64,000 nucleotides of DNA from Neotamlana sargassicola (GTDB lineage Bacteria > Bacteroidota > Bacteroidia > Flavobacteriales > Flavobacteriaceae). The translations under genes were made by a program, and so were the position numbers. This document shows positions 44,435 to 54,100 of this stretch, piece by piece. Each line of letters opens with the position of its first letter. Within the stretch, counting starts at the first letter, position 1. The stretch covers positions 124,001 through 188,000 of the forward strand of contig NZ_JAJAPX010000001.1 of NCBI RefSeq assembly GCF_020523965.1, in the 5' to 3' direction. The notes under the pieces were generated by a model that was not told the DNA's origin, made no database searches, and saw only the letters and a list, made by a program, of their open reading frames with translations.

Positions 44435-47047
44435 TTGGCTAAAAAAGCAAAAAAAGTAACCCCGTTAATGAAGCAGTATAATGCCATTAAAGCAAAATAT
44501 CCAGATGCTTTATTATTGTTTCGTGTGGGAGATTTTTACGAAACTTTTGGAGACGATGCGGTTAAAGCGGCTGGTATTTTAGGCATTATTTTAACCAAAC
44601 GAGGCGCTGGAAGTGAAAACGAAACGGCTTTAGCTGGTTTTCCGCACCATTCTTTAAATACATATTTGCCAAAATTGGTAAAAGCGGGAGAACGCGTTGC
44701 TATTTGCGACCAACTTGAAGATCCTAAACAAACCAAAACCATTGTAAAAAGAGGAGTTACCGAGCTTGTTACACCTGGTGTTGCTTTAAATGATGAAGTG
44801 TTAACATCAAAAAGTAACAATTTTTTATGTTCGGTATATTTCGATAAAAAAACAATTGGGATTGCTTTTTTAGATATTTCTACCGGCGAATTTTTAACCT
44901 CACAGGGGAATGCTGAATATATTGATAAGTTAATTCAAAATTTTAACCCTAGCGAAGTTCTGGTTTCTAAACAGAAAAAAGCCATTTTTAAAGACACTTT
45001 TGGAGACGATTTACACACTTTTTATTTAGAAGATTGGGTATACCAAACCGATTACGCTAACGAAACTTTAATTAAACATTTTAACACAAAGACTTTAAAA
45101 GGTTTTGGGGTTGAAGATTTGTATGAAGGCATTATTGCATCAGGTTCCATACTTCATTATTTAAGCGAAACACAGCATAACAAATTAAAGCATATTACTG
45201 CCATTGCAAGAATTGCTGAAGATGATTATGTGTGGATGGATAAATTTACAATACGTAATTTAGAACTTTATAGCTCAACAAATAACAATGCGGTTACGTT
45301 ATTAAATATTATCGATAAAACCATTTCGCCAATGGGCGGGCGCATGCTAAAACGTTGGTTAGCCTTACCGTTAAAAAGTAGCGATAAAATTAAGCAGCGC
45401 CACGAAGTTGTACATTTTTTAAAAACTGAAAGCGGCACGCTTCAAAATATACAAAACCATATAAAACACATTGGCGATTTAGAGCGATTAATCTCAAAAA
45501 CAGCAACCGGAAAAGTAAGTCCGCGCGAGGTTATTCAGCTTAAAAATTCATTAGAAGCTATTGTTCCCATAAAATCGATAGCATCAAACTGCGAAAACGA
45601 CTCTTTAAAAGTTATTGGCGATACGTTACAAGGTTGTGATGTGCTTCGTGAAAAAATAAAACAGACCTTAAATGAAGATGCGCCTGTTAATGTTTTAAAA
45701 GGAAATACAATTGCTGAAGGCTTTTCAAAAGAGTTAGATGAGCTTAGAAATTTATCAAAATCTGGTAAAGATTATCTTGATAAAATGTTGGAGCGCGAAA
45801 GTGAGCGCACTGGTATTCCGTCATTAAAAATAGCTTCAAATAATGTGTTTGGGTATTATATTGAGGTTAGAAACACCCATAAAGATAAAGTGCCTACAGA
45901 TTGGGTTAGAAAACAAACTTTAGTAAGTGCAGAACGCTATATTACCGAAGAATTAAAGGAATACGAAACCAAAATTTTAGGTGCAGAAGAACGTATTTTG
46001 GCCATTGAACAACAGCTTTTTGCCGATTTGGTTAGTTGGATGAATTTATACATAAAATCTGTGCAACAAAATGCTTTTTTAATTGGGCAATTAGACTGTT
46101 TGTGTGGTTTCGCACAGTTAGCAAACGATAATAATTATGTGTATCCAACAATTGATGATTCATTCGATTTAGACATAAAGGAGGGGCGCCACCCAGTTAT
46201 TGAAAAACAATTACCAATAGGTGAAGCTTACATAGCAAACGATATTTTTTTAGATAGAAGCGAGCAACAAATTATAATGATTACCGGCCCAAATATGTCT
46301 GGTAAATCTGCTATTTTGCGTCAAACTGCATTAATTGTATTGTTAGCCCAAATAGGAAGTTTTGTGCCTGCAAAAGAAGCAAAAATAGGGTTAGTTGATA
46401 AAATTTTTACACGGGTTGGTGCAAGCGATAATATATCGATGGGCGAATCTACTTTTATGGTAGAAATGAATGAAACCGCTTCAATTTTAAATAATATAAG
46501 CGACAGAAGTTTGGTGTTGCTCGACGAAATTGGGCGTGGTACAAGTACTTACGATGGTATTTCTATAGCTTGGGCAATAAGCGAATATTTGCACCAACAC
46601 CCTGCGCAACCAAAAACATTGTTTGCAACGCATTACCATGAGTTAAATGAAATGACTGAAACTTTTGAGCGCATTAAAAACTTTAATGTTTCAGTAAAAG
46701 AACTAGAAGATAATGTATTATTTTTAAGAAAGCTAGTTAAAGGCGGAAGCGCGCATAGCTTTGGTATTCATGTAGCAAAAATGGCAGGAATGCCACAATT
46801 AGTTTTACAGCGTGCTAATAAAATTTTAAATAGATTAGAACAATCGCATTCTAGTGAAGAACTCACCGATAAGGTAAAAACTTTAGAAAACGATATGCAA
46901 CTCAGTTTTTTTAATTTAGACGATCCTTTATTAGAAAATATTAAAGATGAAATTTTAAACACTGATATTGACACACTTACACCTGTAGAAGCTTTAATGA
47001 AATTAAATGAAATAAAACGTATGTTGGTTAAGAAAAAACATGCATAA
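44435..47047 (+). CDS. mutS: DNA mismatch repair protein MutS, TTG start
   Basis: 870 residues. MutS recognises mismatches and starts repair with MutL. The mismatch-binding Phe-x-Glu lies in DFYETFGDD near residues 33-41. The core domain follows, and the ATPase has Walker A GPNMSGKS at 618-625, then [17 protein letters not shown] (Walker B and signature) and FATHYHEL. The start is TTG at 44435; it is favoured because [15 protein letters not shown] is the conserved N-terminus, and the first in-frame ATG would remove it. Stands alone upstream of the tRNA genes. Confidence 0.96.
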   Translation: MAKKAKKVTPLMKQYNAIKAKYPDALLLFRVGDFYETFGDDAVKAAGILGIILTKRGAGSENETALAGFPHHSLNTYLPKLVKAGERVAICDQLEDPKQTKTIVKRGVTELVTPGVALNDEVLTSKSNNFLCSVYFDKKTIGIAFLDISTGEFLTSQGNAEYIDKLIQNFNPSEVLVSKQKKAIFKDTFGDDLHTFYLEDWVYQTDYANETLIKHFNTKTLKGFGVEDLYEGIIASGSILHYLSETQHNKLKHITAIARIAEDDYVWMDKFTIRNLELYSSTNNNAVTLLNIIDKTISPMGGRMLKRWLALPLKSSDKIKQRHEVVHFLKTESGTLQNIQNHIKHIGDLERLISKTATGKVSPREVIQLKNSLEAIVPIKSIASNCENDSLKVIGDTLQGCDVLREKIKQTLNEDAPVNVLKGNTIAEGFSKELDELRNLSKSGKDYLDKMLERESERTGIPSLKIASNNVFGYYIEVRNTHKDKVPTDWVRKQTLVSAERYITEELKEYETKILGAEERILAIEQQLFADLVSWMNLYIKSVQQNAFLIGQLDCLCGFAQLANDNNYVYPTIDDSFDLDIKEGRHPVIEKQLPIGEAYIANDIFLDRSEQQIIMITGPNMSGKSAILRQTALIVLLAQIGSFVPAKEAKIGLVDKIFTRVGASDNISMGESTFMVEMNETASILNNISDRSLVLLDEIGRGTSTYDGISIAWAISEYLHQHPAQPKTLFATHYHELNEMTETFERIKNFNVSVKELEDNVLFLRKLVKGGSAHSFGIHVAKMAGMPQLVLQRANKILNRLEQSHSSEELTDKVKTLENDMQLSFFNLDDPLLENIKDEILNTDIDTLTPVEALMKLNEIKRMLVKKKHA

Positions 47048-47077
47048 AATTATTTTTATTAATTTTTTAAAAAAGGC

Positions 47078-47107
47078 TTTGTAATTAAAAGAAAAGGTTT
47101 AAATTTG
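47078..47107 (+). promoter_or_regulatory. Promoter of the tRNA-Gly/tRNA-Leu unit
   Basis: TTTG (47078-47081), 18 nt, then TAAATTTG (47100-47107): an almost perfect Bacteroidetes sigma-70 promoter. The tRNA starts about 33 bp after the expected start of transcription. Confidence 0.75.
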
Positions 47108-47145
47108 CATCCGCAATCGAGAGGTTGCACGTTCATTAAAAGACT

Positions 47146-47217
47146 GCGAAAGTAGCTCAGGGGTAGAGCATCACCTTGCCAAGGTGAGGGTCGCGGGTTC
47201 AAATCCCGTCTTTCGCT
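47146..47217 (+). tRNA. tRNA-Gly (GCC)
   Basis: 72 nt with a full cloverleaf. Acceptor GCGAAAG/CTTTCGC, D-stem GCTC/GAGC, anticodon stem TCACC/GGTGA with loop TTGCCAA (anticodon GCC), T-arm GCGGG-TTCAAAT-CCCGT. The 3' CCA is not encoded. Confidence 0.97.
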
Positions 47218-47244
47218 CTGATACTTTCTAAAATATACCAAGTT

Positions 47245-47328
47245 GCTGAAGTGGTGGAATTGGTAGACACGTTGGACTTAAAATCCAATGACCATTAGGT
47301 CGTGCGGGTTCAAGTCCCGCCTTCAGTA
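47245..47328 (+). tRNA. tRNA-Leu (TAA)
   Basis: 84 nt, class II with a long variable arm. Acceptor GCTGAAG/CTTCAGT, anticodon stem TTGGA/TCCAA with loop CTTAAAA (anticodon TAA), T-arm GCGGG-TTCAAGT-CCCGC. CCA is not encoded. It lies 27 bp after tRNA-Gly and is probably cut from the same transcript. Confidence 0.96.
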
Positions 47329-47330
47329 CA

Positions 47331-47370
47331 AAAGCCGTTGTTAATCAATTGATTTTCAACGGTTTTTTTT
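47331..47370 (+). terminator. Rho-independent terminator of the tRNA unit
   Basis: CCGTTG (47335-47340) pairs with CAACGG (47357-47362), with an inner AATCA/TGATT stem, and a run of eight T follows. Confidence 0.88.
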
Positions 47371-47563
47371 GTTTTTAGCAGCTTTTTTTCCTTCATTTTA
47401 ACATCAAGAGCTTTAAGTTAGCAATCTAATCCCTTAAAAATACAATTTAAAGCCACAGATAGACTATTCGTTTAAAGCTTCAATCATCTTAAATATTAAC
47501 AAAAAGATAAGACTCCATTTTCAACTTTTAACAGCTTTTCAACGTATATTCCTGTAAATTTGC

Positions 47564-47576
47564 TTCCGCGAAAGCG
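47564..47576 (+). repeat. GC-rich 13-mer TTCCGCGAAAGCG, copy 1
   Basis: Contains the small palindrome CGC-GAAA-GCG in strongly AT-rich DNA, ending 22 bp before the AsmA-like gene. The same 13 bases occur on the other strand at 59352-59364. Confidence 0.5.
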
Positions 47577-47597
47577 CTAACCCCAAAAATTCTTTTT

Positions 47598-50267
47598 ATG
47601 AAAAAATTTTTAAAAATTATAGGCATAACTTTACTTACTTTATTTGCTATTTTACTTATAATTCCCTTTGCTTTTCAAGGTAAATTAAAAGATATTATAA
47701 AACGTTACGCTAACGAAAGTGTAAATGCTAATGTAGAATTTAAAGATGTTAGCCTAAGTTTTATAAAAAGTTTTCCAAAGGCTCATATTAGTGTAGACGA
47801 TTTACTAATTACCACTTTTAAACCTTTTGAAAACGAAACGCTCGTTTCTGCAAAACACATTGCTTTTACTATGGATGTAAAAGAGCTCCTAAAAAAAGCA
47901 AGCGAAGATCCATTGGCTGTAAAATCTATTGTTGTTGAAGAAGCGCTTTTAACCATAAAAACCGATAAATTTGGTAATGCCAATTACGACATTGCTAAAG
48001 AAACCGAAAATCAAGTAGAAGCAGATAGCAATAGCAGTTTTACTTTCGATATTCAAGATTATAGTATAAACAATAGTGCCATTACCTATATTGACGAAGC
48101 TACGGCAACACAACTTTCTTTAACCGAATTAAATCATGAAGGCCATGGAACATTTTCTGCAGAAACTTCAGAATTAAATACAAAAACCCAAACAAACGTA
48201 AGTTTTAGTTTAGATAGCACCATGTATTTAAACAATAATACTATAAAACTTGATGCCATTATTGGTTTAGATTTAACCAATAGTAAATATACTTTTAAAG
48301 ACAACAAAGGTTACATTAACCAATTACCTATTGAGTTTGATGGTTTTGTGCAACTCATAGAAGATGGTCAAGATATTGACATCACTTTTGAAAATCCAGA
48401 ATCGGACTTTAAAAACTTTTTAGCCTTAATTCCTGAAACCTATTCAAAAAGTATTGAAAACGTACAAACTACCGGTAATTTTAAAATTAAAGGTATTATA
48501 AAAGGTAAAGTTACAGAAGAAACTATACCAACCCTCGATATTAGTTTAGCATCGAACAACGCCTCATTTAAATATCCCGATTTACCTAAAGGAATAAATA
48601 ATATTTACCTCAACACCGAAATTAAAAACACAACCGGTAATGTTGATGACACTTATGTAAACATAAATCAGTTAGATTTTAAAATAGATCAAGATATATT
48701 TAAATCGTCTGCAACCTTAAAAAACATAACCAAAAACATGTTGGTAAACGCCAATGTTAATGGTGTTTTAAACTTAGCCAATCTTACAAAAGCTTATCCA
48801 ATAGAATTAGAAACCACATTAACAGGTATTTTAAAAGCTAATTTAAATACTGCTTTCGATATGGAAGCTATTGAAACCAATGCGTACTCAAGAATAAAAA
48901 ATAGCGGTACAGCGAGTATTACCGATTTTGTATTTTCTTCGGAAGACCTAAATAATCCGCTTCATATTACCAACGCCTCAATGAGTTTAAAGGCAGACGA
49001 TGTAACGCTCAATAATTTTGAAGCTAAAACCGGAGAAAGCGATATAAATGCTACCGGAACAATTAAAAACCTAATGGGATTTTTACTTAGCGACAATACT
49101 TTAAAAGGTGATTTTTATTTAAAATCGAATACATTTAAAGTGAGCGATTTTATGACCAGTGAAACTGAAACCGAAACTCCAGAAAACAAGGCACCAACTA
49201 CAACAGAAGCTTTAAAAATTCCACAATTTTTAGAGTGTATAATTCACGCTAATGCAAATACAGTTGTTTACGATAATTTAAATTTGAAAAACCTAAGCGG
49301 AACGGTTTATATAAAAGATCAACAGGCCACACTCGAAAACTTAAAATCATCAATTTTTGATGGTGCATTAACTGTTTCGGGCGATGTTTCAACAAAAAAC
49401 GAAACGCCAACCTTTAATTTAAAACTGGGTGCCGATGGCTTCGATATTGCACAATCGTTTAAAGATTTAGAGTTACTACAAAGCATTGCGCCAATTGCAA
49501 ATTTCTTTCAAGGTAAATTAAATACAACCTTAAGTTTTTCGGGCGATTTAGATAATGAACTTGCACCAAACCTTAGTACAATTTCGGGTAATGCACTTGC
49601 CGAACTTTTAACCACAAACATTGAAGAAAAAAATAGTGCCCTGTTAACTAAGTTAGATGGCGCTTTAAATTTTATTGACTTTAGTAAAATCGATTTAAAA
49701 GATTTAAAAACAAGTTTAAGTTTTGCCAATGGCAAAGTAAGCGTAAAACCTTTCGATATTAAATACAACGACATTAACATTAGTGTTTCCGGAGCTCACG
49801 GTTTCGACCAAAGCTTAGAATACAGTGCCATTTTAGATGTGCCAGCAAAATACTTAGGAAGTGAAGTAAACCAGTTAATTGGTAAAATAAACACAGAAGA
49901 AGCTAACAACATTACCATTCCTGTTACTGCAAATATTGGCGGCAGTTTAACTAGCCCGAGTGTGAAAACCGACTTAACAAGTGGTGTGAAAAACCTTACC
50001 ACACAACTTATTGAAATTGAAAAACAAAAATTGCTAGACCAAGGAAAAAGTAAAGTAAAGGACATGCTTGGAGGTTTAATTGGAAGTAATAACACCAAAA
50101 CCGATTCTATAAAAAGTGAGCAAAAAAGTACGGTTACAAATGTGTTACAAGATATTGTTTCGAGCAAATCGACAACAACAGACTCAACTCAAAACAATTC
50201 TACAAAGGAAACAGTAAAAAACGTTTTGGGAGGTTTATTTAGCAAAAACAAAAAAACGGACGAGTAA
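47598..50267 (+). CDS. AsmA family envelope protein
   Basis: 889 residues. One N-terminal membrane helix (about 5-27) is followed by a very long beta-rich periplasmic region. The first 100 residues, including LKDIIKRYANESVNANVEFKDVSLSFIKSFPKAHISVDDLLI, are typical of AsmA. The AsmA C-terminal-like region lies around 620-800, and the last 100 residues are polar, with KSKVKDMLGGLIGS-like repeats. AsmA-like proteins form bridges that are thought to move phospholipids between inner and outer membranes; substrate here is inferred only. It is a single gene. Confidence 0.88.
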   Translation: MKKFLKIIGITLLTLFAILLIIPFAFQGKLKDIIKRYANESVNANVEFKDVSLSFIKSFPKAHISVDDLLITTFKPFENETLVSAKHIAFTMDVKELLKKASEDPLAVKSIVVEEALLTIKTDKFGNANYDIAKETENQVEADSNSSFTFDIQDYSINNSAITYIDEATATQLSLTELNHEGHGTFSAETSELNTKTQTNVSFSLDSTMYLNNNTIKLDAIIGLDLTNSKYTFKDNKGYINQLPIEFDGFVQLIEDGQDIDITFENPESDFKNFLALIPETYSKSIENVQTTGNFKIKGIIKGKVTEETIPTLDISLASNNASFKYPDLPKGINNIYLNTEIKNTTGNVDDTYVNINQLDFKIDQDIFKSSATLKNITKNMLVNANVNGVLNLANLTKAYPIELETTLTGILKANLNTAFDMEAIETNAYSRIKNSGTASITDFVFSSEDLNNPLHITNASMSLKADDVTLNNFEAKTGESDINATGTIKNLMGFLLSDNTLKGDFYLKSNTFKVSDFMTSETETETPENKAPTTTEALKIPQFLECIIHANANTVVYDNLNLKNLSGTVYIKDQQATLENLKSSIFDGALTVSGDVSTKNETPTFNLKLGADGFDIAQSFKDLELLQSIAPIANFFQGKLNTTLSFSGDLDNELAPNLSTISGNALAELLTTNIEEKNSALLTKLDGALNFIDFSKIDLKDLKTSLSFANGKVSVKPFDIKYNDINISVSGAHGFDQSLEYSAILDVPAKYLGSEVNQLIGKINTEEANNITIPVTANIGGSLTSPSVKTDLTSGVKNLTTQLIEIEKQKLLDQGKSKVKDMLGGLIGSNNTKTDSIKSEQKSTVTNVLQDIVSSKSTTTDSTQNNSTKETVKNVLGGLFSKNKKTDE

Positions 50268-50419
50268 AAACTTTTAAAACCATTAAAAAACTTAAAAATT
50301 AGTTAATTTTTAGTCATTTTCACCCTATTTTTAAACAAAAACGGCTAAAAATTAGGTTTATTAGATTATTTCTCTATGTTATAGGTTAGAACTTTTTTTT
50401 AAAAATGCACCTGTAATAT

Positions 50420-51283
50420 ATGAGACAATTAAAAATCACAAAACAAGTAACAAACCGTGAGTCTAAATCGCTAGACAAATATTTACAAGACATTAGCAAA
50501 ATTTCGATGATTACTGCCGATGAAGAAGTAGAATTAGCGCAGCGAATAAAAAAAGGCGACCAAAAAGCCTTAGACAAGCTAACAACGGCAAATTTACGTT
50601 TTGTGGTTTCGGTAGCTAAACAATACCAAAATCAAGGTTTAACGCTACCCGATTTAATAAACGAAGGTAATGCTGGCTTAGTAAAAGCAGCGAAACGTTT
50701 TGATGAAACTAGAGGTTTTAAATTCATTTCTTATGCCGTTTGGTGGATTCGTCAAGCAATTTTACAAGCTTTAGCCGAACAATCTCGAATAGTTCGCTTA
50801 CCTTTGAACAAAATTGGCTCAATTAACAAAATAAAAAAAGCGTATTCTTTTTTAGAACAAGAGTACCAACGTGAGCCAAATGCCCAAGAAATAGCCAACG
50901 AACTCGACTTAACAATTAGCGATGTTAAGCAATCGATGAAAGTTTCTGGAAAACATGTATCGATGGATGCACCATTTAAAGAAGGAGAAACATCAAATTT
51001 ATATGATGTTGTATCGTCAAACCAATCTCCTAAACCAGATGCTGGTTTAATAAAAAAATCTTTAAACACCGAGGTAAATCGTGCCTTAAACATGTTGTCT
51101 AATAAAGAAGCCGAGGTTATTAGGTGTTATTATGGCATTAGCCAAAAACACCCCATGAGTTTGCAAGAAATAGGAGATGCTTTTGGTTTAACTCGTGAAC
51201 GTGTAAGGCAAATAAAAGAAAAAGCAATTCGTAGGCTTAGGCATAATTCGAAAAGTAAGGTATTAAAAACATATTTAGGATAA
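50420..51283 (+). CDS. rpoD: Sigma-70 factor of the RpoD/SigA type
   Basis: 287 residues, the compact form of housekeeping sigma found in Bacteroidetes, without the long N-terminal region 1.1. Visible are region 1.2 ([24 protein letters not shown]), region 2 ([48 protein letters not shown]), region 3, and the region 4 helix-turn-helix [26 protein letters not shown]. Ala85 and several region 3-4 positions differ from the very conserved primary factor as I remember it, so this could be a second, RpoD-like paralogue. rpsU follows after 40 bp. Confidence 0.88.
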   Translation: MRQLKITKQVTNRESKSLDKYLQDISKISMITADEEVELAQRIKKGDQKALDKLTTANLRFVVSVAKQYQNQGLTLPDLINEGNAGLVKAAKRFDETRGFKFISYAVWWIRQAILQALAEQSRIVRLPLNKIGSINKIKKAYSFLEQEYQREPNAQEIANELDLTISDVKQSMKVSGKHVSMDAPFKEGETSNLYDVVSSNQSPKPDAGLIKKSLNTEVNRALNMLSNKEAEVIRCYYGISQKHPMSLQEIGDAFGLTRERVRQIKEKAIRRLRHNSKSKVLKTYLG

Positions 51284-51323
51284 ACCTAAATTCAATTAAA
51301 TATTTAATAATTAAAACAACTAT

Positions 51324-51518
51324 ATGTTAAAAATCATTTTAAAAGAAGGAGAAAGCATAGAACGTGCTTTAAAGCGTTATAAACGCAAACACCGTAATGT
51401 AAAAGTAATGCAAAATTTACGCGACAAACAATATTTTACTAAACCATCTGTAGAGCGTCGCCGTGAAGTACAAAAAGCATCTTACATACAAGGGCTAAGA
51501 GATCAAGAAGAAATATAA
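51324..51518 (+). CDS. rpsU: 30S ribosomal protein S21
   Basis: 64 residues, very basic, with the S21 pattern ILKEGESIERALKRYKRKHRNVK and a C-terminal RRREVQKASYIQG. S21 helps the 30S subunit bind mRNA. The gene follows the sigma factor gene within 40 bp and is probably in one transcript with it. A terminator follows. Confidence 0.95.
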   Translation: MLKIILKEGESIERALKRYKRKHRNVKVMQNLRDKQYFTKPSVERRREVQKASYIQGLRDQEEI

Positions 51519-51541
51519 ACACTTCAAAATCTCCTTGAAAT

Positions 51542-51600
51542 AAAATAACTGAGTGCGCCCAAAGTACATTTAATCTATTTTGGCTACACTCAGTTATTTT
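51542..51600. terminator. Shared terminator of rpsU and the DUF2797 gene
   Basis: A 14-bp stem (51542-51555 with 51587-51600, AATAACTGAGTG and complement) around a 31-nt loop that can itself pair in part (GCC/GGC). A and T runs on both sides suit both converging genes. Confidence 0.75.
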
Positions 51601-51622
51601 ATTTTTAAAGGTCTATAAGTGA

Positions 51623-52417
51623 TTAATTAACAATTAAATCGACCACCAAGCCTTCGTTACTTCTTACATTAAAAACGGTTTCGTCTTCAAAAATTAAATA
51701 TTGACCTTTTATTCCAGCAAGGACACCAGTGTAAGTTTGGCTTTTTACCAAGTTTAAACTTTTTGGTTTTATTGGATACTTTACTACCGGAAAATTTAAA
51801 TTGGTTTCGGTATTACTTTCTATAAAATACGATTTAGCTTCATCTGGAATATAGGCTTTTAATTTTTCGCGCCATTCAACTAAATTTTCGTCCACTATTT
51901 CGTTTTTTAGCATAGTTCGCCAATTTGTTTTATCGCTAACATATTCCTTCAAGGCTACCTCCGTAATTCCAGCCAAATAACGATTAGGCACCTCAACAAT
52001 TTCAATAGCTTCATGAGCACCTTGGTCTATCCATCGTGTTGGTACTTGGCTTTTTCTGGTTACTCCTACTTTTACATTACTAGAATTTGCTAAATACACT
52101 ATATGCGGCTGCAATTGTACCTTTTTTTCGTATTCTAAATCGCGGTCTTCTTTATCAAGATGGGCAGTGCTTAATTCGGGGCGCATAATCCAATCGGCCG
52201 CCTGCGGAATATCAAAAAAACAGCTTTTGCAAAACCCTTGTCGGTAAATAGCTTTATTTAAACCGCAGTTTAAGCATTGGTATTTAACAAACTGTAAGGT
52301 TATACTTTTATTTAACAACTGGTTCATGTTTATAAAGTCGTTTTCGAACACCAAATAATAATTAATTGGTTCTAAAAACTCCGTTTCCATTTTTGTTAAT
52401 ACACCTTGGTAAGTCAT
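51623..52417 (-). CDS. DUF2797 family protein with zinc-ribbon-like cysteines
   Basis: 264 residues. A four-cysteine cluster, YQCLNCGLN and GFCKSCFF (about 48-67), looks like a zinc ribbon. It is followed by the core with IVYLANSSNVKVGVTRKSQVPTRWIDQGA, a stretch resembling GIY-YIG nuclease folds, and AGITEVALKEYVSDKTNW. Function unknown. It diverges from the GH3 gene across only 42 bp. Confidence 0.82.
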   Translation of the reverse strand: MTYQGVLTKMETEFLEPINYYLVFENDFINMNQLLNKSITLQFVKYQCLNCGLNKAIYRQGFCKSCFFDIPQAADWIMRPELSTAHLDKEDRDLEYEKKVQLQPHIVYLANSSNVKVGVTRKSQVPTRWIDQGAHEAIEIVEVPNRYLAGITEVALKEYVSDKTNWRTMLKNEIVDENLVEWREKLKAYIPDEAKSYFIESNTETNLNFPVVKYPIKPKSLNLVKSQTYTGVLAGIKGQYLIFEDETVFNVRSNEGLVVDLIVN

Positions 52418-52459
52418 AAAAAAAAATCTTATTTTTAAAATCTTAAATATAATCTAAAT

Positions 52460-53974
52460 ATGCCAATAACCATAGTAAATTCAATTGCTTCATGGATTTT
52501 GAAAAAACGGATTCATCAAATTGAGCTGTTTTTAAAATACCCCAACGAGGTTCAAAATGAACTGCTATTCAATCTTTTAGATTTTGCAAAACATACCGAA
52601 TTAGGTAAAAAATACGATTTTGCCTCAATTAAAAGCTACAAAACATTTACCGAACGTGTTCCTATTCAAAATTACGACGACTGGCAAGATGTTATACAAC
52701 GTGCAAGGCAAGGCGAAAACAATTTATTTTGGCCAACACCCATAAAATGGTTTGCCAAATCGAGCGGCACTACGCGCAGTAAAAGTAAATTTATTCCCGT
52801 AAGTGAAGAATCTCTAGAAGATTGCCACTATGCAGCGAGTAAAGATTTGTTATGCATGTATTTAAACAATAACGAAGATGCGCAATTATTTAAAGGTAAA
52901 AGTTTACGTCTTGGGGGCAGCAAACAACTTTACAAAGAAAAAGGCACTTCGTTTGGCGATTTATCGGCTATTTTAATAGACAATATGCCATTTTGGGCCG
53001 AATTTAGCAGTACGCCAAGCAATAAAGTTTCGCTTATGAGCGATTGGGAATATAAAATGCAGGCTATTGTTAACGAAACTATAAACGAAAATGTTACTAG
53101 TTTAGCCGGTGTACCTTCCTGGATGCTTGTTTTATTAAATAACGTTTTAGAAACTACAGGAAAAAATAATTTATTCGATGTTTGGCCAAACCTAGAAGTT
53201 TACTTTCATGGCGGCGTTAGTTTCACACCATACAAAGATCAATACAAAAAATTATTACCTAAATCTGGATTCCGTTATTACGAAATTTATAATGCATCCG
53301 AAGGCTTTTTTGCAATTCAAGACAGAAACAATTCAGACGAGTTATTACTCATGCTAGACTACGGTGTATTTTACGAGTTTATTCCTATGGAAGTTTACGC
53401 TACACCACAGGAATACGCAATTCCGCTTAGTGCTGTAGAGCTCGGTAAAAATTATGCTATAATTATAACTACGAATGCCGGTTTATGGCGTTATAAAATT
53501 GGAGATACTGTTAGGTTTACATCATTAAATCCATATCGCATAAAAATATCAGGACGAACTAAACATCATATTAATGTTTTTGGCGAAGAACTTATAATTG
53601 AAAATGCCGAACAAGCCATAAAACAAGTTTGCGAACAAACACAAAGCGATATTAAAGATTTTACTGCTGCTCCTATTTTTATGAAAGGCAAAGAAAAAGG
53701 AGCGCACGAGTGGCTAATTGAGTTTAAAACGCCACCAAAAAACATGGATAATTTTAATCATTTGTTCGACGAGGCTTTAAAAGCCCTAAACTCCGATTAT
53801 GAAGCTAAACGATTTAACAACATCACTTTAAATAAACCCAAAATAAATGTAGCTCGTGAAAACCTTTTTTACGATTGGTTAAAACAAAATAATAAGCTTG
53901 GGGGCCAGCATAAAATTCCACGTTTATCCAATTCGAGAGATTATTTAGAAGAATTACTAAAATTAAACAACTAA
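52460..53974 (+). CDS. GH3 family acyl-adenylating enzyme
   Basis: 504 residues, homologous to plant GH3 acyl acid-amido synthetases of the ANL superfamily. The ATP/AMP motif WFAKSSGTTRSKSKFIPVS is near 96-114. GVPSWMLVLLNNVLE lies in the middle, and motif 3 is near YRYKIGDTVRF-like residues (WRYKIGDTVRF) and ISGRTKHHINVFGEEL. Plant enzymes join amino acids to hormone acids; the bacterial substrate is unknown. No signal peptide. It is not in an operon with a recognisable biosynthetic gene. Confidence 0.88.
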   Translation: MPITIVNSIASWILKKRIHQIELFLKYPNEVQNELLFNLLDFAKHTELGKKYDFASIKSYKTFTERVPIQNYDDWQDVIQRARQGENNLFWPTPIKWFAKSSGTTRSKSKFIPVSEESLEDCHYAASKDLLCMYLNNNEDAQLFKGKSLRLGGSKQLYKEKGTSFGDLSAILIDNMPFWAEFSSTPSNKVSLMSDWEYKMQAIVNETINENVTSLAGVPSWMLVLLNNVLETTGKNNLFDVWPNLEVYFHGGVSFTPYKDQYKKLLPKSGFRYYEIYNASEGFFAIQDRNNSDELLLMLDYGVFYEFIPMEVYATPQEYAIPLSAVELGKNYAIIITTNAGLWRYKIGDTVRFTSLNPYRIKISGRTKHHINVFGEELIIENAEQAIKQVCEQTQSDIKDFTAAPIFMKGKEKGAHEWLIEFKTPPKNMDNFNHLFDEALKALNSDYEAKRFNNITLNKPKINVARENLFYDWLKQNNKLGGQHKIPRLSNSRDYLEELLKLNN

Positions 53975-54100
53975 CAAGCAATAGCATAGTTTATTTTCTA
54001 TCCTTATCGATTTAAATTGTTTTTGGTCTAAGAAATTCTTTCACCAAGGTGTTTGCTTATATATTTATTTTAATTAATTAACCAATCCCTCTTATTTAAA

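Noticed and set aside
47059-47241. Minus-strand ORF of 60 codons containing RRDLNPRPSPWQGDALPLSY
   Set aside because: It is antisense to tRNA-Gly. This peptide is a well-known false protein produced by reading the tRNA backwards.
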